The notes below the pieces were generated by a model that was given only the letters and a program-made list of their open reading frames with translations, did not search any database and was not told where the DNA came from. A DNA stretch of 64,000 nucleotides, from assembly GCA_028023455.1 (NCBI GenBank), contig JAQFVV010012536.1, positions 2,252,001-2,316,000 of the forward strand, in the 5' to 3' direction. This DNA comes from Epiperipatus broadwayi. Its lineage: Eukaryota > Onychophora > Udeonychophora > Euonychophora > Peripatidae. Positions 12,837-23,480 of this stretch are shown here, piece by piece; position 1 is the first letter of the stretch, and every line of letters begins with the position of its first letter. The position numbers and the translations under genes were made by a program.

Positions 12837-13302
12837 CTTGTCAGCCTTTTTTTACTAATACAATTTTAGGGCCTACAATACTTAAAAAAAATGGCTGACA
12901 AGAGGCAATCTTAATATTTACAGTCACTTTTTTTTTATTATTGTTATTTTAAAAGAAGAAAAATTTCTGCAAAAATCAATTATAATATTGCCACTCTTTT
13001 TTTTATTAAATCAATTTTTTAATATAAAATAAAAATATATAAGAAAAGTTTTTATATGTGTATTATTTTTAAAGAAGGGTCCACAGAGTTGTGCTGGTGA
13101 TTTATACATTGTAGTATAAATAAAAAATAATTGAAATAAACCTTGTGAGTGTAACTTATAATCAATTTGTTATTTTTTTAAACTTAACAATTAATACATA
13201 TTCAGTAAAATAAAATTGGAAAAAATAAATAAATAAACAATTTTAGGCCCATGAAACTGTATAAGTAAAAAAATGGCTGCCAAGCTTAGTAGGAAGGCTA
13301 TA
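12837..13302. repeat. Foldback element G2
   Basis: Left arm with GGGCCTACAATACTT and right arm with AGGCCCATGAAACTG and GGCTGCCAAGCTTAGT, matching G1 at 988-1313. A small hairpin (CTTGTCAGCC / GGCTGACAAG, 12837-12905) sits in the left arm. Confidence 0.55.
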
Positions 13303-13419
13303 ATAGTAAATACTATAATTTCATATTTTGTTCATTAATTAAATTACTATTTCATAACATATTAATTTTATAATTACTTTAAATAATATTATCGTGAAAG
13401 TTTGCCGTAATGATATTTT

Positions 13420-13602
13420 ATTTGTAATTCTGTGTTGGAAACTGTGTATTAGAAAAATTCAAGCTCTCTGTAGACTTTTTAAATACATTCAGCTGTTAAT
13501 AATAATGCAAGGTTATAATGTTTCAAGTGATATACTACCCTTTCCCTCAGGTTCTACTGCCCTGATAAGTGGCAATATTAGCCTGGGCATTAAAATGGTG
13601 AA
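13420..13602 (-). mobile_element. SINE D copy, minus, 5' part lost
   Basis: Minus strand: GCCACTTATCAGGGC, ACCTGAGGGAAAGG, TTGAAACATTATAACC, AACAGCTGAATGTATTT, TTGAATTTTTCTA. The tRNA-like head is missing. The 90-codon open frame over this stretch is fortuitous. Confidence 0.6.
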
Positions 13603-14439
13603 GGCAATGGTCAATAGAAATTTTTTACTTATCTGTGAGGATTTTCCTGATTTATTCTTTTTTTAGCAGCAGGCTTGTTTCCAAACATTGTGAATTATTA
13701 CACTTGATTGTCATAGTTATATGAATAACTTTTTAAATTTTTTTTCTATCTAATATTCTTGTATTTTTCCAATTAAAAATATATTCCTTTGGACATCCAC
13801 GGTTTGCTACTTTAGATATGTCTGTTTTCCTCTCTTATCATTATTTTGTGTGTTTCTTTACTATTATATGTTTTTCCAGATTAAAATGATATTTCATAAA
13901 TATAGTTTTTGTTTTTCAACATTTCCAATTTAGATATCCTCAAAGTGTACATGCCTTTGGAAAGCTGTTCTAATATTGTATGGAGTGCAATTTTTTTGGA
14001 TTTTATTTGTTATCCTTAGTGTAAATGGGTATACTACAGTGTCTGCATTTGGTTTTTTTCTTTTTATGATGCTTTTTGTTGTCATCTATTTGAAGTTTTC
14101 TTGGGGATGGCTGATGGATACCCATTATTCATGAAAATTTGTCCTATGTATAATTTGTTTTGTTCCAAGTTATTGGATTATGAACCAACTCCTTTTACTT
14201 CATTTGTACAGAAAACAGTGATTTGGAAACTAAATGAAGAATGGTTAGTCATCAGCTGACATTAGGACAACTTTAAGTAGATGACAAAACATAAGTATTG
14301 GATGAAAAATCAATTGTAGATGCTTTAGGGTATACATTCATATCAGGGATAGCAGTCAACTGAAGAAAATCTTCAATTAATATAATGTGCATGTAAACAG
14401 GTTTTCAAAATCACAGTTCATTGCAAGAAATCCTAATTC
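13603..14439. repeat. Weak inverted repeat upstream of PLE relic
   Basis: GTCATCTATTTGAAGTTTTC (about 14079-14098) faces CTTTAAGTAGATGACAAAAC (about 14270-14290). It lies just before the endonuclease relic at 14440 and might be part of the same Penelope-like insertion. The rest is AT-rich without features. Confidence 0.35.
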
Positions 14440-14720
14440 GTACAGAGTCTAAACTTGAGATACTAAAAAAACAAAAATTCCATCTATGAAATACCATGTG
14501 GATGTAGAAAGATGTATATTAGTGAAATTATTTGCCTTGTTGAAAAATATTTAAGACAGCTCAAAATGAAGAGGGAAAAAATGTATTTAAGAGCAGACCA
14601 CTAACCACATATCACTGAATATACATTTGACTGTGAAAAGACAAGAATATTGAACTGAGAGGAAAAGTAAAATAAGAAAATTTAAAGATCCTGTTCATAA
14701 GGAAATGACATGTAAGCCCA
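14440..14720 (+). pseudogene. Penelope-like element, GIY-YIG endonuclease relic
   Basis: Frame-by-frame reading gives IYEIPCGCRKMYISE, matching the start of the Penelope-like GIY-YIG domain (consensus Y.I.C.CG..YIGE, with G-E decayed to S-E), then a basic stretch LRQLKMKREKMYLR and, after a stop, ITEYTFDCEKTRIL, corresponding to the family block H..H.FD...T.IL. Stops and frame changes interrupt it, and the reverse transcriptase part is not seen. PLEs use this endonuclease with a telomerase-like reverse transcriptase to insert. The relic supports the presence of PLE machinery in this genome, the likely driver of the hammerhead repeats nearby. Confidence 0.65.
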
Positions 14721-14824
14721 TAAATAAACCTAATGCAATAATCTATAACGTTTGAAAATCATATACTAATCTTTTCCTTAAGAAAAATGGAGAAATCAGC
14801 AGGACTCTCATTGACTGTTGTTTT

Positions 14825-15022
14825 TGACAGAATTAGCCCAGTTGTTTAAAGCATCACCTTATATTAAGTAAGTATTCATAAGTCTAAAGATTATTATTTT
14901 AATTACAGTACTCTGTTGTCTCTGAAAATGAAGAAGAGAAGGGAATATTATCAGTCAAAACATTGTGTTATACATTAACCTGTTGACGTACTTGAAAGTT
15001 TAAGTAAAGTTTGAATTTTTAT
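14825..15022 (+). mobile_element. SINE D copy, plus
   Basis: tRNA-like head (TTAGCCCAGTTGTTTAAAGC), then CTGAAAATGAAGAAGAGAAG, TCAAAACATTGTG and TTTGAATTTTTA. Hammerhead-like boxes are eroded. Confidence 0.55.
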
Positions 15023-15024
15023 TT

Positions 15025-16008
15025 TAAAAAAAAGTTAACAATTTTAAAAAAAACTAAAATGACTGAAATAATTCAATATTTAATTACACTTGTTATTCTG
15101 AAATTCTTGTCTTTATTAACCATTTTTGCATTCAAAAATTTTATTTTTCAACAATGACCTTCCAATCACAGCATAATGGTAAAAAGGGCAAATACTTTAA
15201 ACGTATTTCTGTATTTGTTGCTGTTAAAAAAATATTATTAGTTAAAGAAAAATTGAATTTAAACACCTTTAATTAAGCTATATTAAATGTAATTTAGTAG
15301 TAGCTAATATTGCGTAAAAGAGGTTAATTAAGTTTAAAATATATTTAAATTCGAAAATAACGACTTACATTTATTTTATAATGAAGGCATGTTGTCCTGC
15401 ATATATAGAAAAAAATCAATGATAAAAGTTGTATTATTTTAATATGTTATTTCACTAATGGCAGTCAGCAGTAAAAGTAATTAAATCATAAATTAATTAT
15501 TGTTTATCTGTTGATATTTTTAAGATAAACATTTAGTGGAAAATTCTTCGCTTTTATATAGACAAAATAAATGATTTTAATATGGATAGAAAACTCAAGT
15601 GATTTACTTTTAAATCAAAAATAATAATTCACTTACGATAAATGAATCTGAAAGCATCGAAATTAATGTCAGTAGTGGAGACTTAAATATCCTCGTATTT
15701 TAAATTGCTACTTACAAAATCTCATTTAAATAATCTATAGAAGTATCAGAAAGAATTCTAAATTTTATGTTGCCTATTTATTTATATATGCTTACCATTG
15801 GAATGTCTTTTCTAAAGATATGTCTCACTATTAAGTAACATTTTTTTTATAAATAGGGACTCATCTCTTTAATGTTTTTTTTTTTTATTTCCACATAAAT
15901 GACCGTCTCTGTAAGTTATCTTTTATATGATTCATTAAATATGTTTACTTTAAATATTGTTTATTTATTTGTAATCCAGATAGAGAATGTAATATTGCAT
16001 GTTCTTTA
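15025..16008. other. No gene proven; minus-strand microexon-like signals
   Basis: AT-rich. On the minus strand a good acceptor (TTTTTTTCTATATATGCAG), 28 nt (15369-15396) and a good donor (GTAAGT) lie together. Two more GTAAGT donors on the same strand fall near 15610 and 15710, one ending an open stretch reading SPLLTLISMLSDSFI. Such sites arise by chance in AT-rich DNA. Confidence 0.2.
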
Positions 16009-16505
16009 GTTTTCATAATTACAAGCTTATTAAATTAAGTCACGCAATGTATGACTTATTTTTAGCTACTAAAATATAGCTTTTCCTTTTAAATCTTAAG
16101 TGATGTTATATTGTTAAGATTATTAATATATGGTATGGCTGAAGAATTCTCAGCTCCATATAGCTATTTAAGTTGGATAGCTGGGTTTGAAGACATATAG
16201 ATGTCTGAAAATTTCAGATTGTCTACTTAAAAGTTAACTATTAGATAAGTGCTGGCTTTGAGTTGGTATTTTGGATCTAGTGTTTGAAATATCCTAGCGG
16301 CTCACTGAGGAATGCCAAAAGCATGAAACCAATCTGAGGCTAGGAATAATTTCTAGATAGAGATTTTTTAAATGCTTTCTCTTGTAGCATTTATCAATAA
16401 AGCTTGTTAGAGCTATTGCACACTTTTTAGTTTTTATAATTACAAGCTTATTAAATTAAGTCACATGGTGTATGACTTTTTTTAGCTACTAAAATATATA
16501 GGTTC
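16009..16505 (+). repeat. 80-bp direct repeats
   Basis: Two copies of about 80 bp (16010-16090 and 16425-16505) share TAATTACAAGCTTATTAAAT and TTAGCTACTAAAATATA, about 415 bp apart. They might bound an element, but the interval shows no known family. Confidence 0.65.
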
Positions 16506-16537
16506 AATCTCAGAACATTCTCATTAAAGTACATTAC

Positions 16538-16652
16538 CTAGAATTATTTGTAAGAAGACTCATAATGTGTCATTTTTAATAAACTTGCATTTTTCCTAGA
16601 ATTATTTGTAAGAAGTCTCATAATGTGTCATTTTTAATAAACTTGCAAATAC
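16538..16652 (+). repeat. 58-bp tandem duplication
   Basis: Two near-identical copies of a unit starting CCTAGAATTATTTGTAAGAA and ending AATAAACTTGCA. Confidence 0.85.
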
Positions 16653-17248
16653 AAGTTTACTTTTTATTTCTCAATGCCCACTCATTCAGTCTGATAAAAG
16701 GAGAATTCCAGAGAATTCTTCTTTCATCTGACTTCTGTTTTTGTATTTTACTTATTTTCAAGCAATTTCTTCAATAGAAATTTCCAATTTGGATGTTACT
16801 AATCCAATTTAGAAATTTTGGTGTGGGTGGGGGGGGGTGTTTTATGTATTTCAGTTATTTTTTCTACATTTGTTGTACTTGAGTTATTTTTGAGCGATGT
16901 ATTTTTTATTTTACTTGTTTTGACCAATTTCTGTTTTTGTATTTTGTATTTTACTTATTTTTGAGCGATTTCTTCGATAGAAATTTATCATTTGTATGGG
17001 TTCTTGATGGTACTGCAGCATCACCTGGCTGTATGGTGCAGCACATCGAACAGTACTATATATTATTTTCATGCATGCAAATTTCATGCTAAATACTGGA
17101 AATATAAGGACATTGTTTTGTTAAGTCAATTTTTACATTTATGAACAAAAAGTCCATTGCTAAATATTGAAATACTAAAAATGAAAAGTCATAAATATAT
17201 ATAACATTTTATTTTTAAAAAATGTTTTTATTTAATTAATGCCAGTAT
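16653..17248. repeat. Local degenerate repeats, no gene
   Basis: A block with TTCTGTTTTTGTATTTTACT and TCTTCAATAGAAATTT recurs twice (about 16733-16785 and 16930-16990). A G run lies at 16829. No gene seen. Confidence 0.4.
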
Positions 17249-17376
17249 AACATAGAATTTGTCAAGCATTGGTGGTCGAGAGGTCAGCGGTAGCTGCTTT
17301 ACAAGCAGTTGGACCAGGTTAGCGGGTTCACTTTCCAGCTGATGCTATGACACATGGGGGAAAAAACATGGAATTT
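17249..17376 (+). mobile_element. Short tRNA-derived SINE, TAC-loop type
   Basis: Element 17261-17364 starts GTCAAGCATTGGTGG and folds like a tRNA: GCTGC TTTACAA GCAGT forms an anticodon arm with TAC in the anticodon position. It has an eroded box B (GGTTCACTTTCC) and ends near GACACATG plus a short A tail. It is flanked by AACATAGAATTT and AACATGGAATTT, a 12-bp target duplication with one change. It has no body beyond the tRNA-like head. Confidence 0.75.
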
Positions 17377-17427
17377 AGCAAGAAGTCTGTAAAAATAAGG
17401 AATGTTGTTGAATAAAATTGCTTGCAG

Positions 17428-17560
17428 TTCTATAATGCTCTGCATAGTTTAGGGCAATGGTAGAAAGGAACTCTGGAGTCCAAAGTCCATATCGCAAAAT
17501 GCCAGCTCTGTACCTTCCAGTGATTGAACTTTTTATGAACTCTTAAGCTACAACCATTTG
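17428..17560 (+). mobile_element. SINE-like family F copy 3
   Basis: Matches copies at 9418 and 12512: GCATAGTTTAGGGCAATGG, ACTCTGGAGTCCAAAGTCC, TTTATGAACTCTTAAGC, ACCATTTGATTATT. Eroded. Confidence 0.5.
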
Positions 17561-17979
17561 ATTATTACATAATACCTCATCAGTTATACTGACCTCAATA
17601 TTGCATTGTACAGATTAGTGGCTGAATGGTTACTTTGGATCATTAATCTCATATAGATATCAAAAAGGAAGAAAGTTTAATTTATTGCATTTTGATATAA
17701 AAGTATCAAACTTATTCAATCCACAACATTGATACGATCAACTCCAGAAAAATACAATAATAATTATCAATAATCATTTATTAAACAGGAGATTATCTCT
17801 AGCCCGGATATAAGCTCACTTTAGCATGTTAATAAAAATTTCAAAATTATGGGTTATATAATTTAAATTTATATTTATATGGCAACTAGCTTTACTTTAC
17901 TTTTACATTTATATATAAAAAATTTCAAAAGTTTAAAAATGGGTTGTAGTATCAGGTGTGTGCAAGTATTATTTTTCTT
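17561..17979. other. No gene seen
   Basis: AT-rich, with a possible eroded D fragment near 17540-17650. Confidence 0.35.
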
Positions 17980-18102
17980 ACACTCCCTAGTTTTTTTTTT
18001 TATATGTCAAATGCGTTGACCGGGAAGCGAAACCGGGCCAGCTGCTTGGAAGGCAGTTATGCTAACCACCAGGTCACCAACACTTGACTACATTCCCTAG
18101 TT
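17980..18102 (-). mobile_element. Short tRNA-Gly(TCC)-like SINE
   Basis: Minus-strand element (17993-18089): GTTGGTGACCTGGTGGTTAG (box A), anticodon arm CTGCCTTCCAAGCAG (TCC in the anticodon position) and CGGTTTCGCTTCCC (box B), ending at a T/A-rich tail. Target duplication ACACTCCCTAGTT / ACATTCCCTAGTT (17980-17992, 18090-18102). It is not a functional tRNA gene: box B deviates and the ends are extended. Confidence 0.75.
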
Positions 18103-18144
18103 ATACCATCTATTATTAATAATTTTTCTATCTTTTATTTTAAT

Positions 18145-19050
18145 AAACTAATAAGCAGTTAAGCTAATGCGCATGCACTTTGTTTAACTTCATTTAAGAA
18201 TGACGTATCCTAAATTCTAGTAAATTTTGCAAGCATCATTCATTCAAACATAGTAAAAGTAATTTAAAGTGATTGTTTAATATCTTCACACTCTCATTTT
18301 CAGATACTTAAGATTTTCCCATACTTAAATGTTTGGCACTACAGGGTGGCACTACTGTATGGAGAGTTTTGACTTGTTTAATAACAATTATGTGCTAATA
18401 TGAGATAGTGATCATGTGATATTTAGTGGTTTAAAGTAATTTTTTGTTGCTTTGCTTTTATATGATTTCTGAAAATTACTGGAACATATCCCTCATTTTT
18501 CAAGGTAAGTTAGGTCTATTTTTATGCGATTTCTTTTGTGTGCATTTTCTGAGGAACCTATCTACTGCATAAAATGAGACCCAGGTGTATTCATTTATTG
18601 TTAAAATCCACAAAGCGCATGTGCATTAGCTTAATGCTGATTATTAGTTTATTACAATTCAAAAACATCAAGCTATATAAAATAAATATCTCATTTACAT
18701 ATGTTTAATTTCATTTAAGAGTGATGTATCTTAAATTCTAGTAAATTTTGCAGGCGTCTTTCATTCAGACATAGTAAAAGTAATTTAAAGTGATTGTTTA
18801 ATATCTTCATGCTCTCATTTCCAGATACTTAAGATTTGCCTATATTTAAACGTTTGGGTTGAAAGAATAGGTGGATTTATTCTATTCTTTCACAAAGACT
18901 TTATCTTGTATTTGAGAAATGAGAATATTCATTTATTGTTAAAATCCACAAAGATCATGTGCATTAGCTTAATGCTGATTATTAGTTTATTACAATTCAA
19001 AAACATCTAGCTATATAAAATAAATATCTCATTTACACATCTTTTATTTT
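18145..19050. repeat. Family I repeats, tandem copies
   Basis: Two main copies (about 18145-18340 and 18600-18860) and a partial third (18930-19050) share TTCATTTAAGAATGACGTAT, ATTCATTCAAACATAGTAAA, AATTTAAAGTGATTGTTTAA and GCATGTGCATTAGCTTAATG. Another copy is at 35870-36150. A short palindrome (GAAAGAATAGGTGGATTTATTCTATTCTTTC type) lies near 18860-18892. Family unknown, no protein. Confidence 0.65.
18345..18435 (+). mobile_element. Family A 3'-end fragment A3
   Basis: GGTGGCACTACTGTATGGAG through GATCATGTGATATTTAGTGG: only the 3' end of a family A unit, without ribozyme. Confidence 0.75.
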
Positions 19051-19086
19051 GTTTTATGATAGCACATAATAATATTTTCTTTCTAG

Positions 19087-19174
19087 GGACCTAACTAAAG
19101 CAAATCTGCTTTCCTATTATGCTAAAAAATTCAGTCGTAAAATATTAAAAAATCGAGGTGGGGCTGTTCAGAAA
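19087..19174 (+). CDS. Candidate internal exon, product unknown
   Basis: A good acceptor (TATTTTCTTTCTAG) is followed by an 88-nt open segment with raised GC and a GTAAAT donor. The frame starts after one base and gives 29 codons: DLTKANLLSYYAKKFSRK, then ILKNRGGAVQK, ending in phase 0. Other frames and the opposite strand are closed. If the donor is not used, the frame stops within five codons (VNLC then stop), so it could also be a terminal exon. The basic, hydrophilic peptide matches no family I recognise. Candidate exons at 39882 and 43525 on this strand have compatible phase, but linking them is inference. It could instead be an old transposon fragment. Confidence 0.4.
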
Positions 19175-19954
19175 GTAAATCTTTGTTAAGATGCTAAGTA
19201 GTAGCCGAAAAGGAATGGGAAAGCTTAATATATAATTCATTATATTCTGACGAGTGTTCTTTCATTAAGTACTCCATTTGTAACATAAACTGACAATTTT
19301 TTTACCAATAACTATTAATCATGTCAAGTTCATTGTTATTTTAAAAAATACATATTTTCTTTCGCTTTATTTCTGAAAGTAATTTAATATGCGAGTAAAA
19401 AAAAGTGCTGGTATTTTGTTCCTTCAAGGAAATAGCGTAATACTTACAATGTAATATTGTTTTTAATTAATCAATGTAATATTGTTTGTTTGTTTTTTTA
19501 ATTAGTTTCCATTAAGGTAGTCTGATTTTGAAAACTTAATTAATTTTAAATATATATTTTAAATATCTGCAATTTATTTGATTTATTTTAATATTTAGCA
19601 TGCTAATAGAAATGGGAGTTTTATTATTATCAAATCTAAATATTCCTTTTAAATCAACTGTTTATTTTAGACATATAAGATTAGGGTGTGTGAATAGGAA
19701 AAGGAAAATGATGATAAGATGAAAATTGCCATAAATACTTGCAAAGAGTATTATAGCTAGCTATATTAGTACTTTATTAAACTTAAAGCCTATATCTAAG
19801 GTTACAAGAAATATAATAAGTTAAATAAAAGTATGTATTTATTGAAAAGTGACTGTTGTAAATGTATATATGCTAAAATCATCGTAGATGGATTTGGCTA
19901 ACTAAAGATTTGTGATTGAGTCACCTTATCTTAGAACATATTAGTTTATATATA
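19175..19954. other. No gene seen
   Basis: AT-rich DNA without supportable features. Confidence 0.45.
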
Positions 19955-20145
19955 TATCATCATCATTTTCAACCAAGTTCAAATCATTTCTGATCTCTAG
20001 TTTCTCTTCTCCACATCACTAGCACATTTCCTTATTTCATCCATCCATCTCACATGTGGTCTCTTTCTAGGTCTTTTACAATCTTTTGGAATCCAGTTTA
20101 AAATTTCAACTGTTTATCTATTATCATTTCTTCTAGCAATAAATA
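19955..20145 (-). mobile_element. RTE-like LINE, 3' end fragment 1
   Basis: Minus strand encodes an eroded stretch of the reverse-transcriptase C-terminus (the NRWTIEILN..P.DCK.P..RPHVRWMD block) and ends in a short GAT/GATGAT tail at 19958-19965. Same family as 22345, 30470, 51125, 58325 and 59735. 3' simple-repeat tails and strong 5' truncation are typical of RTE-clade LINEs. Confidence 0.75.
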
Positions 20146-20545
20146 TATATATGCACAAGTTCATATTAATACGAATGTGAGTTATTATAATATCAATTAC
20201 TGTAAAATGTTAGTCTCAAATGGTTCTTTATAGTCACAATTATGATTAATTATAGTTACACACACATATATATATATATAATATTCAAAGTTCAGACTTT
20301 ATTCACAGAGAGTGTTGCTGAAATGCGACAACATTTGGAAGAGTGATTTAAATATTTTCTATTTTATATTCAGCTAGTGATATGCACTGGAATATATGCA
20401 TATGTACATAAACAATGTACCAGTGAAAAAAGTCACTGGTTCTCTCTTCCACTAGCCTTAAGGCATATTTTTAAACCACTGCTATTTTAAGATGCTAGCA
20501 TATCTGCATTATGATTTATTATATGAAATGTGAGGGTATTTTGTA
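20146..20545. other. No gene; small hairpin
   Basis: AT-rich. GTACCAGTGAAAAAAGTCACTGG near 20417 is a short hairpin. It may belong to the E-family copy that follows. Confidence 0.35.
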
Positions 20546-20790
20546 CCTTTATAGATGATCCTCAGTTCTCCATCTGTAATCACAAAAATTTGACAATTGC
20601 TTAAAAACATTTTTATGCCTCCTGATTTTACTATTATATATAGAATGAATCATTTCAAATGTTTCAGTAGCAGTCTTGTCCAATTTAAAGCAAAATGTAA
20701 TATTAGCATAGGTTAAAGTCCAAAACACATGATGAAATTTCATGTTTTAACTCATGATTCATGCACAATAGCACCTTAAAATTTACGTGG
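20546..20790 (-). pseudogene. Mariner/SETMAR-type N-terminal fragment E1
   Basis: The minus strand reads ITFCFKLDKTATETFEMIHS, very like the first helix-turn-helix region of mariner (Mos1/SETMAR) transposases and the related GVQW3-like proteins (consensus FC.KLGK.ATET.EML...YG). After about 50 residues the similarity ends; the second HTH and DDD catalytic domain are absent. Upstream, the block TTCACCACGTAAATTTTAAG is shared with E2 and E3, so a defined element with only the N-terminal exon-like piece was copied. In intact relatives this domain binds the transposon ends. Here it is a non-coding relic. Confidence 0.65.
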
Positions 20791-22344
20791 TGAAAAGCGA
20801 AACTATGCCACTATATAAAATATGTTTTGATTCAGAGACTACACTGCAGTCAGCTTGGAAAGAGAATTTGTCACTTTTAAGAAATACTATTCAGGAATTC
20901 TTTGACAAAATTTTTCATAGTAAATTTTTTTATAAAAGGGATCATCAAAATCCCCTTAAGAATATGATTAAGCCTGAGAAATGTTCGACAAGATTTCAGC
21001 TACTCACCTGTTGCCCAACTTTTTTGCACATTCTTTTTGGAATGACCTGATATATTTTGCATAAGAAAATTTTCAGACTTTTCCCAAGTTTAAATTATTT
21101 TTTTATATATGAAATTATTGGCTATATATAGAATAAATATATGCCCAAAACGCTGGTTGATTTTCTCATCATGTATCAACATATAGAGTTTTAATATCAC
21201 TTCAAGGTACTTTGTATTTACAATAGTGATTTATTGTTTAATATATAATTTAGATATTTATTTGTGCAATGTTTTCTTTTTTTAGTGAATAAATGAAAGT
21301 TCACTAATTTTACCTTATTAACTGTAAATAAATTTCCATATTCCATCTGACTATTAATTACATATATTAAGTACTTGTTATATATATCTTGTTATTGTAC
21401 TGAAACTTGAGCTGTTTACCTGTTATATTTTTACTACACGGAAGTTCCTATAAATAATACTATGAATTCATTTATCTATGAGAATATTAGAATTAATATA
21501 TATATATATACTTTGTCAGATATTGTATTGTACTCCATTTAATCTAGAAACTCATGCAATTGTTTAATTACATATCATAGCTCTTAAATCTTGCTGGTCT
21601 TATTCGATCTCTTATATATCTAGGCAGTCATATTGGTGGTTCCACCACTGGGTTTTTTATCTTCTTTTCCAGCTGGTACTGCACTGAATATCTCCATCAC
21701 CATTACCTGTGGCAATTTACTAGATGGTTAATCATACTAGTACTCTCATTTGGTCTATTAACTTAGTTCTAAACATCTCTACTTGTCAAATTATCACACC
21801 ATCGTAATCATCCTCTTTCATGAGATCTCTCTCTTCATCTATTGGAAATAACACCACTAATGTATACATTCAAACATTAATAATGAATGGTTCCATTATT
21901 GCAGTCTTTAAATAAAAATGATGTTGCCATGTTCAAACACACAGTTCAAGAATAGTTAATGCCCAAACCACGTGTCATATAAAGAACAGTCAATTTCTAC
22001 ATTATATATTAATGTATAGAATAAAATAGAAAATATTGAATATATAGGACGTAAAAAAAAAGATTTTTCTAACATTTCTTTTACAAAAGAACTGTGAATG
22101 AGGAAGTAATTGCTGGATAGGGGTGGTTTCGTTTTTCCATCATTGTTTTACTTTCTACTAAGAATAGTTAGATATTCATTGACCAACCAATATTTAAATA
22201 ACTAGTTTGTTTGTCTATAAGTGGACTATCTGAAAAAAAAATTTAAGCCTTAATGGCACCTGAACAAATTTTAAAATTTTACCCAATCCAGTTCCAAACC
22301 CATATTATAGACATGGCAAGTAGATTCACTACCGTGATAAATCA
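20791..22344. other. No gene seen
   Basis: AT-rich. The 87-codon plus-strand frame at 20787 is the antisense of E1's upstream region and has no recognisable motif. A GC-richer patch at 21600-21860 looks like eroded coding DNA on the minus strand, unidentified. Confidence 0.35.
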
Positions 22345-22625
22345 ACTTATATTGTGTGTTACTGATATCATTGAAAGAATTATGAGACTGAAGTGGATTT
22401 GGTCTGGACATTTTGCTAGAAGACATAATAGATGGACAGTTGAAATCTTAAACTGGATTTCAAGAGATTGTAAAAGACCCAGAAAGTGACCACATGTGAA
22501 ATGGATGGACAAAATAAGAAAGTGTGTGGTGGTGATGTGAAGAAGAGAGGCTAGAGATTGGAAAAATGGATTGAACTTAGAGACCTTCATCCTGCAGTGG
22601 ACCGATAATAGTGGGAAATGATGAT
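22345..22625 (+). mobile_element. RTE-like LINE, 3' end fragment 2
   Basis: Plus strand: VTDIIERIMRLKWIWSGHFA, then RRHNRWTVEILNWISRDCKR, then a stop and a continuing frame to AAATGATGATAAT. This is the reverse-transcriptase C-terminal block ('LKW.W.GH.AR..DNRW') of the family seen whole at 30470-30995. One in-frame stop and a frame loss show it is dead. Confidence 0.8.
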
Positions 22626-22769
22626 AATATATGTATGTATACTATGCTATTAACTTAAAGGTAGTCTTCATTTTTTTTTAAAACTATGTAAGAGCTAAGC
22701 AGAGCAAATTGTTAATATCCATATGAGAAATATTTATCATTATTGCTGTGATTATCTTTGCATCAAATG

Positions 22770-23480
22770 TGGATAGACTTCTTATCCACATTATTTAGCC
22801 AACATTATGAGTTTAATGTCATGCACTGTTAAATTTCAGATTGAATAAACATTCTGAAAGTGCACAAGGTGTTCCTGTGAAAGATTGATTAATTCTCTTT
22901 CTCCAAGATATCTGTTGTGCCTTCTTTGAATCAGTACATGTTATGTAATAACATAATTTAGCTCTTCATTAAAGTAATTTTGAAATGCATTTCTGGATTA
23001 TAAGATACAATATAAAATGTGGCAATGCATTTTATACCTCCATTAATCATCTTCGGTGCTTTTCCTGCTATCACAAAATCTATTTGGGAACATTCTTGTG
23101 ACTCAGGTACACTACCATTCATACCTGGAATCATTTCAAATGTTTAATAATGGTTTTGTTCAGTTTGAATTAACATTAAATGTTAGCATTTATTGTGGGT
23201 TAAGATACAAAATATAGTGTATTTCATACCATAACTCATTATTTAGGCAAGTCAGCCCCTTAGAACATTTGTGGTGAATTGATAATTTATATTGCTACAT
23301 AATGTCTGTTATTTCAGAGATGAAACTTTAGAGAGTTTGGAGATAGAACTGGTCATCTTTTCACTGGGATATATTGTTACTATCTCTCATGTTTTTATAT
23401 GATGAATGAATATGGATAGACTTCTTACCAACATTCTTTAGCAACATGATATTAATGGATTTCATTGTTAAGTTTAAGAG
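22770..23480. repeat. Direct repeats flanking E2
   Basis: About 65-bp repeats at 22770-22840 and 23410-23480 share GGATAGACTTCTTA, CCACATT/CCAACATT and TTAATG blocks. E2 lies between them. They may mark a partial tandem duplication of the same element. Confidence 0.5.
23030..23290 (-). pseudogene. Mariner/SETMAR-type N-terminal fragment E2
   Basis: The minus strand gives an eroded FKLNKT....KHLK..Q where E1 has FKLDKTATETFEMI, then a block with CCTGAGTCACAAGAATGTTC. Shares TTCACCACAAATGTTCTAAG upstream with E1 and E3. Several stops. Confidence 0.55.

Noticed and set aside
13394-13666. 90-codon plus-strand ORF
   Set aside because: It crosses a minus-oriented SINE D copy; the frame is incidental.
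20787-21050. 87-codon plus-strand ORF
   Set aside because: It lies antisense to the upstream part of E1 and has no recognisable domain.
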